Assembly (NCBI GenBank): GCA_021462625.1
Contig: JAJNAU010000021.1
Span: 1 to 33,434 of the forward strand
From: Shewanella sp.
GTDB taxonomy: Bacteria > Pseudomonadota > Gammaproteobacteria > Enterobacterales > Shewanellaceae
Reading direction: 5' to 3'
Length of the DNA stretch: 33,434 nucleotides
The number at the start of each line of letters is the position of its first letter. Position 1 is the stretch's first letter. The position numbers and the translations under genes were made by a program. Positions 6,517 through 15,260 of the stretch are shown here, piece by piece. The notes beneath the pieces are model-generated. The model ran no database searches and was not told the origin of the DNA. It saw only the letters and a list, made by a program, of their open reading frames with translations.

Positions 6517-8568
6517 ATGCGAAAACTGACTATTGCCGCGTCCATTGCAGCCATGTTTATCGGGATGTCGGCGTGGGCCATTTCCCCGGCAATTCAAGTC
6601 AACGAGTTACCTAAGCTAACGCAAGAGCCACAACACAAAGTGGCCAGCAAGCGGGTGACAGGTCTGTTGACCCGCTCTCACTACCACAAATTCGTTCTGA
6701 ATGATGCCCTTTCCGAGCAGATTTTAGATCGTTATCTGCAGCAGCTGGATTATCGCCGTGACGTGTTGACTCAGGCCGATGTAGACAGCTTCAATGCATT
6801 CCGCACTCAATTCGATGAGATGCTGAAAAGTGGCGATCTCGACAAGGCGTACCAGATGTACGATTTGGCGCAGAAGCGTCGTTATGAACGACTCCTTTAC
6901 GCGCTGTCGCTGCTCAATGAACCGATGGATTTCAATAAGCCCGGTGATGTCTATGAGTACGATCGTGAAGAGGCGCCTTGGGCTAAAAATGAAGCCGAGC
7001 TAAACGAGTTGTGGCGGCAACGTGTCAAGTATGACGCGCTGAATCTCGAGATGACCGGCAAAAAATGGGATGAGATTGTCAAGATCCTTTCCAAGCGTTA
7101 CAACAACGCCATCAAGCGTCTTGGGCAGACCAAGAGTGAGGATGTTTTTCAGGGCGTCATGAACGCATTTGCTCAGACAGTTGAACCTCACACCAGCTAT
7201 TTGTCTCCCCGTAGTGCTGAGCGTTTCCAGATGGAAATGAATCTCAGCCTTGAAGGTATCGGCGCCGTACTGCAAATGGACGATGACTACACAGTGATTA
7301 AATCATTGGTCGCCGGAGGCCCTGCCGCCAAGAGTGAACAGTTGTTCCCTGAGGATCGTATCATAGGTGTCGGTCAGGAAGGTGAAGAGGTCGTCGATGT
7401 GATTGGCTGGCGTCTTGATGACGTGGTTGAACTTATCAAAGGCCCCAAGGGCAGCAAAGTTGTATTGCAGGTTCTGCCCAAGAAGGGCGGTTCCAACGCT
7501 GAGCCAGTTGAAATCACCATTGTCCGGGATCAGGTTCGTTTGGAAGACAGAGCCGCGACCTCCAAAGTTGTTGAAATGGAAGAGGGGGCTTATGCCAAGC
7601 GTAAAGTCGGCGTGATCCAAATTCCCGGTTTTTACATGAATCTTTCCCGCGATGTGGAAAAAGAGTTGGAAAAGCTCAAGGCTGACAAAATAGAAGGCAT
7701 CATCATTGACCTGCGAGGCAATGGCGGTGGTGCGCTGACTGAAGCCACTTTGCTGACCGGTCTGTTTATCGACAAAGGGCCTGTTGTGCAGATCCGTGAT
7801 ACCAGTGGTCGTATTTCCCAGAACAGGGATAATGACGGTAAGGTGGCCTATGATGGTCCGCTGACAGTATTGGTCGACAGATACAGTGCCTCCGCATCAG
7901 AAATTTTTGCCGCCGCACTGCAGGATTATAATCGTGCATTGATCGTGGGTGAATCAACCTTCGGTAAAGGCACTGTCCAGCAGCATAAGGGTCTGGGTCG
8001 TATCTATGATATGTATGATCAACCCCTTGGGCATGTGCAGTACACAATCGCCAAGTTTTATCGTATCAACGGCGGCAGTACTCAGCTCAAGGGAGTTACC
8101 CCGGATATTTCGTTCCCGAGCGCATTAAAGCCGGGTGAATATGGCGAAGCGGAAGAAAAAAATGCGCTGCCTTGGGATCAGGTACCGGTCGCTCAGTACA
8201 CCACTTCCGGTGACGTATCTGCCAGTTTGATTGGGACTCTGACTCAAAAGCATGATCAGCGCATCAAGCATGATCGCGAGTTCGCCTACATTTTTGAAGA
8301 TATCGCTGAATACCAGAAGAGGCACGATGATAAATCCATCTCTCTGGTTGAGTCTGAGCGCCTGAAAACGCGTGATGAGGAAGACAGCAAAGCGCTGGCC
8401 CGCACCAACGAGCGTCGTGTTGCAGCAGGACTTAAGGCGGTTAAGGCGCTGGATGAAATCGATGATAAGGACGTGATGGAAACTCCCGATCCCTTCCTGC
8501 AAGAAACCGCGCTGATTACCCTCGACATGGTTGATGTTGAGCAAACCGCTAAACGTAAAGCTGGCTGA
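6517..8568 (+). CDS. prc: Tail-specific periplasmic protease Prc (Tsp)
   Basis: This is a 683-residue periplasmic C-terminal-processing peptidase (S41 family); E. coli Prc has 682. A signal peptide ends near residue 21 (SAWA). A PDZ domain lies around residues 230-320 (EGIGAVLQM through IKGPKGSKV). The Ser/Lys dyad is Ser459 in YSASASEIFAAA and Lys484 in STFGKGTVQQ, 25 residues apart as in E. coli. Prc trims penicillin-binding protein 3 and, with NlpI, degrades murein hydrolases such as MepS; NlpI is not in this window. ATG 6517 is chosen over TTG 6511 and 6514 because AAGGAG (6501-6506) is best spaced to it. A terminator follows 17 bp after the stop. Confidence 0.96.
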   Translation: MRKLTIAASIAAMFIGMSAWAISPAIQVNELPKLTQEPQHKVASKRVTGLLTRSHYHKFVLNDALSEQILDRYLQQLDYRRDVLTQADVDSFNAFRTQFDEMLKSGDLDKAYQMYDLAQKRRYERLLYALSLLNEPMDFNKPGDVYEYDREEAPWAKNEAELNELWRQRVKYDALNLEMTGKKWDEIVKILSKRYNNAIKRLGQTKSEDVFQGVMNAFAQTVEPHTSYLSPRSAERFQMEMNLSLEGIGAVLQMDDDYTVIKSLVAGGPAAKSEQLFPEDRIIGVGQEGEEVVDVIGWRLDDVVELIKGPKGSKVVLQVLPKKGGSNAEPVEITIVRDQVRLEDRAATSKVVEMEEGAYAKRKVGVIQIPGFYMNLSRDVEKELEKLKADKIEGIIIDLRGNGGGALTEATLLTGLFIDKGPVVQIRDTSGRISQNRDNDGKVAYDGPLTVLVDRYSASASEIFAAALQDYNRALIVGESTFGKGTVQQHKGLGRIYDMYDQPLGHVQYTIAKFYRINGGSTQLKGVTPDISFPSALKPGEYGEAEEKNALPWDQVPVAQYTTSGDVSASLIGTLTQKHDQRIKHDREFAYIFEDIAEYQKRHDDKSISLVESERLKTRDEEDSKALARTNERRVAAGLKAVKALDEIDDKDVMETPDPFLQETALITLDMVDVEQTAKRKAG

Positions 8569-8585
8569 TGCCGGTACTAGTTCTC

Positions 8586-8611
8586 AAAAACGCGCTTCGG
8601 GCGCGTTTTTT
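8586..8611 (+). terminator. Intrinsic terminator after prc
   Basis: The arms aaaaacgcgc (8586-8595) and gcgcgttttt (8601-8610) are perfect 10-bp complements with a TTCGG loop, and the second arm ends in a run of six T. It closes the proQ-prc transcript 31 bp before the pepN start. The A/T symmetry would allow it to work in both directions, though no minus-strand gene needs it. Confidence 0.9.
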
Positions 8612-8641
8612 GTCACTGAAATGAAGAAGGGTTGAAGTGAA

Positions 8642-11197
8642 ATGTCGCAGACAGAGGCAAAACATTTAAAAGATTATCGGGCTCCGGATTACACCATCGA
8701 TTCTATTTCCCTGAATTTTTCTCTCGACGGACAAGCCACCCGGGTAACGGCGACCAGTTTGGTTCGCCGCCTTGCCGATGACGTTACGCCGCTGATCCTG
8801 GATGGCGAAGGCATGCAGTTGGAGTCTGTCAGAGTCAACGGAGAATCGGCAGATGTTGAACAGTTTGAAGGCGGGCTTAAGGTATCGGTTAATGATGCCG
8901 AGTTTACACTGGAAGTGGTTACGCTGCTCAATCCAGCGGCCAATACCAGCCTGGAAGGTTTGTACATGTCTGATGGCGCCTTCTGTACCCAGTGCGAGGC
9001 TGAGGGGTTCCGCCGTATTACTTATTTTCTTGACCGTCCCGATGTCCTGGCGAAATATGATGTTCGCATAGAAGCTGACAAAGCATTTCCTTTTCTGCTC
9101 AGCAACGGCAATCTCGTTGATAAAGGAGAGTTGGAGGACGGTCGCCATTTTGCCTGTTGGCAGGATCCGTTTCCGAAACCTTCTTATCTGTTTGCGCTGG
9201 TTGCCGGTGATTTTGAACTGCTGGAGGACAGTTTTGTCACCCGCAGTGGCCGCAAAGTCAAATTGCAGGTGTTTGTGGACAAGGGCAATCTGCACAAAGC
9301 CGAACATGCGATGGCATCACTAAAAAAGGCGATGGCCTGGGACGAGTCGCGTTTTGATCTTGAGTATGATCTTGATATTTACATGCTGGTCGCGGTGGAT
9401 TTCTTCAACATGGGGGCGATGGAAAACAAAGGGTTGAACATCTTCAATACCAAGTATGTGCTGGCGGATAGTGACAGCGCTACTGATGACGATTTTCATG
9501 GTATTGAATCGGTTGTTGGTCATGAGTATTTCCACAACTGGACAGGCAACCGGGTGACCTGCCGGGATTGGTTCCAGCTCAGTTTGAAAGAGGGACTGAC
9601 GGTATTTCGCGATCAGGAATTTAGTGCAGATATGGGTTCGCGTGCAGTAAATCGCATTCAGGCGATCAAGGTCATTCAGAACCAGCAGTTTGCAGAAGAT
9701 GCGGGTCCTATGGCGCACCCCATTCGTCCTCAGTCTGTGATTGAAATGAATAACTTCTATACGGTCACTGTGTATAACAAGGGCGCCGAGGTGATCCGCA
9801 TGATGCATACCCTGCTGGGGGAGGCAGGATTCCAGCAAGGGATGAAGTTGTACTTTGAACGTCACGATGGCCAAGCCGTAACCTGTGATGATTTTGTTGC
9901 CGCCATGCAGGATGCATCCGGTGTGGACCTGACTCAATTCCGTCGTTGGTATGAGCAGGCCGGTACGCCAGTGGTGACAGTGAAGGACAAATATAATGCA
10001 ACGACCGGCCGCTATGAGTTGAATGTCTGCCAAGTGAATCCGGTCGGCGGCAGCGATGCTCTGCCTTTACATATTCCGTTTGATGTGGAATTGCTGGCTT
10101 GCGATGGTACGCCGCTGCTGAATAAAGTGCTGGATGTTAAGAATGCTTGCCAGACCTTTGTGTTTGACAATCTTCCCGGAGAAGTTGTGCCTTCACTGCT
10201 GCAGAATTTCTCTGCGCCGGTAAGGCTGAAATATGACTACAGTGTTGCTCAACTAGTCCATTTGATGCGATATGCCTCCAGCGAGGTGGCTCGCTGGGAA
10301 GCATCGGTGGCTCTGATCAGCCAGGCAATTTGGCAGAACGTTGCGCGCCTTGAACAAGGTGAGGTGATGTTGCTTGATCCAAGAGTGATTGATGCTCTGC
10401 GTGGTGTATTGTTGGATGACTCATTGGATCCTGCATTGGTTGCCGAGATCCTCAATATTCCAGCCGCTCAGGCACTGATTGAACAAGTTGAACGGGTTGA
10501 TTTGGATAAATTGCTGGCAGCTCGTGAGTATGTGCTCGAAGAGATGGCGGTTGGCTGTGAAGACGAACTGCTGGCAGTTTATCGTGCCATGACGTTTATC
10601 GATACAGCTTCAGCCAGAGCCCTGAAAAATGCCAGTCTCGGCTGGTTGTGCCTGGTCAATGAAGCGCACGAATCGCTGGTGTTGGAGCAATTCAATCAGG
10701 CGACCAATATGACCGACTCGCTCGGCGCTCTGATGGCGGCTAATCGAGCTGATTTGCCTGCCAGAGACGCTCTAATGGCTGAGTTTGAGCAGCGTTGGCA
10801 CAACACGCCGTTGGTGATGGACAAGTGGTTCACCCTGCAGGCCATACAGGATACCGAACAATGTATCGAACGGATCCAGAGTCTGAGACAACATCCAGCA
10901 TTCAGTATGAACAACCCCAATCGTGTGCGAGCGCTGATAGGCAGTTTTGCGGCGGCCAATACCGCTCAATTTCACCGTGCTGATGGGAAAGGTTATCAGT
11001 TTATGACCGACTGCCTGAAGGAACTCAATCAGGTTAACCCTCAGGTTGCGGCGCGGCTCATGACCCCGCTTATCCAGTTTGCCAAGTTTGACGATGCCCG
11101 GCAGCAGATGATGAGGGATTGTTTACAGCAGCTTAAACAGATGCCGGACCTGGCCCGGGACCTGTTTGAAAAAGTGGAGCGGGCCTTGAGCGTCTGA
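8642..11197 (+). CDS. pepN: Aminopeptidase N, M1 zinc metallopeptidase
   Basis: This 851-residue cytoplasmic zinc aminopeptidase removes N-terminal residues from peptides. The substrate-binding GAMEN loop is at residues 258-262. The zinc motif HEYFH is at 294-298, with the third ligand Glu317 in SLKEGLTVF. The C-terminal half is helical, as in the PepN-type M1 structures; the length fits this class (E. coli PepN 870). ATG 8642 follows a modest GAAG. Because the prc terminator ends about 30 bp upstream, its promoter must lie in that short gap, overlap the terminator or depend on read-through. A small DUF2835 gene follows within 50 bp and may be cotranscribed. Confidence 0.96.
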   Translation: MSQTEAKHLKDYRAPDYTIDSISLNFSLDGQATRVTATSLVRRLADDVTPLILDGEGMQLESVRVNGESADVEQFEGGLKVSVNDAEFTLEVVTLLNPAANTSLEGLYMSDGAFCTQCEAEGFRRITYFLDRPDVLAKYDVRIEADKAFPFLLSNGNLVDKGELEDGRHFACWQDPFPKPSYLFALVAGDFELLEDSFVTRSGRKVKLQVFVDKGNLHKAEHAMASLKKAMAWDESRFDLEYDLDIYMLVAVDFFNMGAMENKGLNIFNTKYVLADSDSATDDDFHGIESVVGHEYFHNWTGNRVTCRDWFQLSLKEGLTVFRDQEFSADMGSRAVNRIQAIKVIQNQQFAEDAGPMAHPIRPQSVIEMNNFYTVTVYNKGAEVIRMMHTLLGEAGFQQGMKLYFERHDGQAVTCDDFVAAMQDASGVDLTQFRRWYEQAGTPVVTVKDKYNATTGRYELNVCQVNPVGGSDALPLHIPFDVELLACDGTPLLNKVLDVKNACQTFVFDNLPGEVVPSLLQNFSAPVRLKYDYSVAQLVHLMRYASSEVARWEASVALISQAIWQNVARLEQGEVMLLDPRVIDALRGVLLDDSLDPALVAEILNIPAAQALIEQVERVDLDKLLAAREYVLEEMAVGCEDELLAVYRAMTFIDTASARALKNASLGWLCLVNEAHESLVLEQFNQATNMTDSLGALMAANRADLPARDALMAEFEQRWHNTPLVMDKWFTLQAIQDTEQCIERIQSLRQHPAFSMNNPNRVRALIGSFAAANTAQFHRADGKGYQFMTDCLKELNQVNPQVAARLMTPLIQFAKFDDARQQMMRDCLQQLKQMPDLARDLFEKVERALSV

Positions 11198-11243
11198 ATC
11201 GGAGAAAACGCCAGGTCCGTTGTCCAGGATCTGGCATCCACAT

Positions 11244-11459
11244 ATGGAATACACTTTTAGTCTTCATCTTTCCTACAGAGAATTTTTGCCTTACTACCAG
11301 GGAGTTGTAGATAAGGTTGAAGTGCATGCCCACAGTGGTCAGAGACTGTGGGTGCACTGTCGTCATTTTAGGCCTTTTTTTACTTCCGCGGGTATTCATG
11401 GCCATTTCAGGCTCAAATTGGACGCCGGCGGAAAATTGGTGTCTCTCGAACGAGTCTAG
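11244..11459 (+). CDS. DUF2835 family small protein
   Basis: This 71-residue protein of unknown function matches DUF2835, small cytoplasmic proteins in marine gammaproteobacteria. The diagnostic start is YTFSLHLSYREFLPYYQG, followed by LWVHCRHFRPF and GHFRLKLDAGGK. It is probably a single small beta-rich domain. The frame also allows TTG 11220, which would add eight residues. ATG 11244 is chosen because conservation normally begins there, though both have poor ribosome binding sites. It lies 46 bp after pepN on the same strand and is probably read from the pepN transcript. A hairpin with a T-run follows at 11471-11504. Confidence 0.8.
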   Translation: MEYTFSLHLSYREFLPYYQGVVDKVEVHAHSGQRLWVHCRHFRPFFTSAGIHGHFRLKLDAGGKLVSLERV

Positions 11460-11470
11460 AGCAATTACTT

Positions 11471-11504
11471 CAAACGAATGTGTTATATAAGCGTTTGGTT
11501 TTTT
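11471..11504 (+). terminator. Probable terminator after DUF2835 gene
   Basis: The arms caaacg (11471-11476) and cgtttg (11492-11497) enclose a 15-nt loop and are followed by G and six T. The stem is short, so efficiency is uncertain, but the position 12 bp after the stop codon is right for ending the pepN-DUF2835 transcript. Confidence 0.5.
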
Positions 11505-11775
11505 ATCTTCTGCTAACAACTATCTTATTGATCCAAAGTCGTTTACCCCCTGACTGAATGGCTTTTGGGTATCTACACGCTTTTTTTTCAAATATCTGTC
11601 CGTATCTCCCGCCTTGAGTTAAAGATAAGTGCCCAATTTTTATTAAAATTTTCTGGAAATGCGCCTTGCTCATCATCCGTAATTACTGTAACAATGGTGT
11701 TGCCTGTGGGCTAACAGGATGTTAGTTGAAATTCCTATAACAACGAATCTAGGCAGGTTACGGAGAGAAGCTAAA
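11505..11775. other. AT-rich leader region before DUF1302 operon
   Basis: The gap between the DUF2835 stop and the DUF1302 start is 316 bp and holds no gene. The part after the terminator is AT-rich with several T-runs. It contains an imperfect operator-like palindrome, CCTGT-gggcta-ACAGG (11703-11718). That palindrome has a 6-bp centre rather than the 8-bp centre of a LexA box. A TATAAC at 11736-11741 could be a -10, but no convincing -35 accompanies it. The operon promoter must lie here. Confidence 0.45.
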
Positions 11776-13827
11776 ATGAAAATTGTTAAAGGCAAATTTA
11801 ACAAGTCGGCAATAGCATTGGGGGTTGCGTCGGCCATCAGTATCGGAATATTACCCAAAGCCGAGGCGTTTTCCTTTAATTGGGGTGATGTAAAGGGTTC
11901 CTTTGACTCGACCTGGACGGTAGGTGCGAGCTGGCGCACTGAAGACAGGGACTGGGATTATATAGGGAAGGTGAATCACCCCAGATTTGATTGGAGCGGC
12001 TATTCCGCTTTCGATAACACCATATACACCCCGCAGGAAATCTGGGCTCAACCAGGTTCTTATTCCAGTAACAATGATCTGAGTAACCTACTCTATGCCC
12101 AGGGCGATACCACCTCTAAGATTGTCAAAGGCCTGCATGAGTTATCTTTAAAGTACGAGAACTTCGGCTTGTTTGCCCGGGGTATGTATTTTTATGACGA
12201 CAAGAAAGTCAGGGACGACTTTGGATTCAGTGACCCGCTGACGGGCCTTGATTATGATGCTTGCGCCGATAAAAGGGCTGAAGAGGTGATATGTAAGGAC
12301 ATTCGCCTGCTAGATGCTTTCATCTACGGGAATTTTGACCTGAATGACGGTCGGAATCCGTTGTCAGTGAGAGTGGGGAATCAGGTGGTTTCATGGGGTG
12401 AAAGTACGCTGATCGCTCACGGGATCAGTGTAATTAACCCGGTAGACCTTAATATTCTCAATGCGCCCGGCGCTGAATTAAAAGAAGCTTTCCGTCCTCA
12501 GGGGATGGTTTGGGCATCCTTGGGGATTACCAATAATCTTTCCATAGAAGCCTTCTATCAGTACGAGTGGAAGCCGATATGGGTTCCCCCCCCGGGGTCA
12601 TTTTTCTCTACCAATGATTTTGTCGGCTTTGGTGGCTATCACCAGAATGCTCAGTTAGGCTTCAACGCCAATCCGGATATCAACCTGGACTTCCTGATCG
12701 GTGAATATGAAAAGCTGGCAGCTATGCAGGCGTCCGGTCAGATTATTCCTGCTCAGCAGTTGGTTAATTTGGCGTTGGCTTATCCCACCAAAGTCACTCT
12801 GGTTCAGGATGAACTTGAACCTGCCGATGATGGACAATACGGTGTTAGACTGGGTTACTACGCGCCTGAGCTTGGTGAGACAGAGTTTGGTCTGTACTTT
12901 ATTAATTACCATAGTCGTCGTCCGCTGATCTCAGGAACTACCGCCGATTTTTCAACCGGCACTTTACTGAATGACTTGGCGGTTGTGAGAAACAATGCAG
13001 GTAATATCGATCGCGATCTCTTGTTGCAACTGGGTAGTTTCTCCAAGGCACAAATCGTTTATCCAGAAGATATCAAGCTTTATGGTTTCAGCTTTAATAC
13101 CCTGATTGGTGACACCTCGGTCGCCGGGGAAATAGCCCATCGTCAGGATGAACCTTTGCAGATCGATGATGTGGAATTGCTGTTTGAAGCAATGCCTCAA
13201 CAGCTGGCCAATGCCGGATTAAGACCGGAATTTGATGGTCTGTCTCAATATGGAAAATCTATCAAGCCGATAGGACCGGGTGAATATGCCCAGGGCTACA
13301 TTCTGCGTGATACGACTCAGACTCAGATGACGCTGACCCATCTGTTTGGTCCTACGCTGGGAACTGACAATCTGACGGTATTGGCCGAATTTGGCGGAGT
13401 GTGGATCCATAACATGCCAAGTCATGACGAATTGCGTCTCAATGGCCCGGGTACTGCACGCTCTGGTGGTAATCCGGATATGCCAGGGATTATTCAGGCC
13501 CTTCACAATGGCCCTGAAACCAATCCGTTCCCGACGGATTTTGCCTGGGGCTACCGTTTGGTCGGCAAAGCGGATTATTTCAACCTGTTTGCGGGTGTGA
13601 ACATGTCGGCCAGAATGATCTTCTCCCATGACGTCAAAGGTATCACACCTGATCCTATGTTCCTGTTTACCGAAGGTAAGAAGTCTGTCGCACTTGGGAT
13701 GAACTTTGATTACCAGAGTCAGTGGGGACTGGATGTTTCCTACAACTCCTTCTTTGGTGGAGTAGGAACCACCAACCTGATGTCAGATCGTGACTATGTA
13801 TCGTTCAATATCAAGTATTCAATCTAA
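11776..13827 (+). CDS. DUF1302 family predicted outer-membrane barrel
   Basis: This 683-residue DUF1302-family protein is the first gene of a four-gene operon. The signal peptide is clear (MKIVKGKFNKSAIALGVASA, cleavage near Ala31). The mature part has alternating aromatic/polar strands with Tyr, Trp and Phe, and ends in the porin-like pattern VSFNIKYSI, supporting an outer-membrane beta-barrel. Cys163 and Cys173 could form a disulfide in a surface loop. The frame is open back to TTG 11719, but ATG 11776 is chosen because it gives the signal peptide and has a purine-rich GGAGAG upstream. Its biochemical role is unknown. In other bacteria the family often sits beside DUF1329 and MMPL genes, as here, implying an export or uptake channel (inference). 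Confidence 0.88.
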   Translation: MKIVKGKFNKSAIALGVASAISIGILPKAEAFSFNWGDVKGSFDSTWTVGASWRTEDRDWDYIGKVNHPRFDWSGYSAFDNTIYTPQEIWAQPGSYSSNNDLSNLLYAQGDTTSKIVKGLHELSLKYENFGLFARGMYFYDDKKVRDDFGFSDPLTGLDYDACADKRAEEVICKDIRLLDAFIYGNFDLNDGRNPLSVRVGNQVVSWGESTLIAHGISVINPVDLNILNAPGAELKEAFRPQGMVWASLGITNNLSIEAFYQYEWKPIWVPPPGSFFSTNDFVGFGGYHQNAQLGFNANPDINLDFLIGEYEKLAAMQASGQIIPAQQLVNLALAYPTKVTLVQDELEPADDGQYGVRLGYYAPELGETEFGLYFINYHSRRPLISGTTADFSTGTLLNDLAVVRNNAGNIDRDLLLQLGSFSKAQIVYPEDIKLYGFSFNTLIGDTSVAGEIAHRQDEPLQIDDVELLFEAMPQQLANAGLRPEFDGLSQYGKSIKPIGPGEYAQGYILRDTTQTQMTLTHLFGPTLGTDNLTVLAEFGGVWIHNMPSHDELRLNGPGTARSGGNPDMPGIIQALHNGPETNPFPTDFAWGYRLVGKADYFNLFAGVNMSARMIFSHDVKGITPDPMFLFTEGKKSVALGMNFDYQSQWGLDVSYNSFFGGVGTTNLMSDRDYVSFNIKYSI

Positions 13828-13840
13828 TAAGGACAATAAA

Positions 13841-15205
13841 ATGAAGAAACTAACGATATTGTCTGCAGCTGTACTGGTTGGATTGGCCTCCGGAGCTGTG
13901 GATGCCAAGGTGTCCGAGGCCGAGGCTGCCAAATTAGGAAGCAGTTTAACGCCTATGGGAGCAGAAAAAGCCGGCAATGCAGATGGCTCGATTCCAGCTT
14001 GGGATGGCGGCATCACCAAGCCTATGGCCGGTTATAAACCGGGCGACCACCACCCGGACCCCTACGCTGATGACAAGGTGCTTTACACCATTACAAATGC
14101 CAACAAGGCAAAGTATAAAGACCTGTTAACTACGGGTGAGATGAAATTGTTAGAGCTGTACCCAGACACCTTTAAAATGAATGTGTATCCGACGCGTCGC
14201 AGCGCATCCTGGCCCCAGTACGTCTATGATGCAACCAAACGTAATGCCACTAGTGCTGAATTGGTTGCCGATGGCAATGGCATCAAGGGCGCCGCTATCG
14301 GGGTACCTTTCCCCATTCCTGCCAATGGGTTGGAAGCTATCTGGAATCACATTCTACGTTTTCGTGGAGTAGATGCCACCACTGAGCGTAATCAAGCCGC
14401 TCCAACCAAAGGAGGTAACTACACACTGGTTGAGTTGTCCGAGCAGTTGCGTTTTGAATATTCCCGTCCCGAAGCGACGCCTGAACAACTGGAAAAAGAC
14501 AATACACTGTTTTATTTCAAGCAAGTGGTTTCTCAGCCAGCTCGTTTGGCCGGTACCGCGCTGCTTGTAAAAGAGACCATGGATCAGGAAGCCCTGCCGC
14601 GTCAGGCATGGACTTACAACACGGGGCAGCGCCGCGTACGTAAGGCACCCAATGTTGCCTTTGACACGCCGGGCACGGTATCTGATGGTCTGCGCACCAC
14701 TGATGACTATGATATGTTCAATGGATCGCCTTCCCGCTATAACTGGGAACTGGTGGGGAAAAAGGAAATTATCATTCCTTACAATGACTACCGACTGCAC
14801 TCAGATAAAGTGAAGTACGACGAGATCCTAACACCCGGTCACATTAATCCTGATTTGGTGCGTTGGGAAAAGCACAGAGTCTGGGAAGTCAAAGCGACCC
14901 TCAAGGACGGTATGCGCCACGTCTACAAGACAAGGGTATTCTACATCGATGAAGACTCATGGCAGGTTGCCGCCACTGACATGTATGACAACCGTGGTGA
15001 GCTTTATCGTGTCGCCTTTGCCCACAACCTGAACTACTACGAAGTGCCAACGCCGTGGAGTACGCTTGAAGTCTTCCACGATCTGCAATCCCGCCGTTAT
15101 TTGGCGATAGGGTTGGATAATGAAGGCCAGATGTACGACTTCAATGCCACCCTGAATGCGTCAGATTTCACGCCTGATGCGCTGCGTCGCAGCGGTATTC
15201 GTTAA
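13841..15205 (+). CDS. DUF1329 family periplasmic LolA/LolB-like protein
   Basis: This 454-residue secreted protein of the DUF1329 family has a signal peptide MKKLTILSAAVLVGLASGAV, with cleavage near Ala22. DUF1329 proteins are related in fold to the lipoprotein carriers LolA and LolB, whose concave beta-sheet holds acyl chains; this is family knowledge, not visible from motifs here. Recognisable segments are IPAWDGG near residue 49, YPTRRSASWPQYVYDATKRN, KAPNVAFDTPGT and RVFYIDEDSWQV. ATG 13841 is 13 bp after the DUF1302 stop, with AAGGA upstream; the open frame from 13790 overlaps the previous gene and lacks a signal peptide. By position it is the likely periplasmic carrier between the barrel and the MMPL transporter (inference). 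Confidence 0.9.
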   Translation: MKKLTILSAAVLVGLASGAVDAKVSEAEAAKLGSSLTPMGAEKAGNADGSIPAWDGGITKPMAGYKPGDHHPDPYADDKVLYTITNANKAKYKDLLTTGEMKLLELYPDTFKMNVYPTRRSASWPQYVYDATKRNATSAELVADGNGIKGAAIGVPFPIPANGLEAIWNHILRFRGVDATTERNQAAPTKGGNYTLVELSEQLRFEYSRPEATPEQLEKDNTLFYFKQVVSQPARLAGTALLVKETMDQEALPRQAWTYNTGQRRVRKAPNVAFDTPGTVSDGLRTTDDYDMFNGSPSRYNWELVGKKEIIIPYNDYRLHSDKVKYDEILTPGHINPDLVRWEKHRVWEVKATLKDGMRHVYKTRVFYIDEDSWQVAATDMYDNRGELYRVAFAHNLNYYEVPTPWSTLEVFHDLQSRRYLAIGLDNEGQMYDFNATLNASDFTPDALRRSGIR

Positions 15206-15260
15206 TTCTGGTTGTCACCAGGGCGCCTGTCTGGCGTCCTGAAAGTAAAAGGAAGTTTGT

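Noticed and set aside
8666-10033. Two minus-strand ORFs of 213 and 237 codons inside pepN
   Set aside because: They are antisense shadows of the pepN reading frame, without ribosome binding sites or recognisable motifs.
11133-11519. 128-codon minus-strand ORF over the DUF2835 gene
   Set aside because: It covers the end of pepN, the DUF2835 gene and its terminator; the plus-strand DUF2835 protein has clear family signatures and this one has none.
11703-11718. Second LexA-like box before the DUF1302 operon (CCTGT...ACAGG)
   Set aside because: The spacing between CTGT and ACAG is 6 bp, not the 8 bp of a LexA site, and the centre is not AT-rich.
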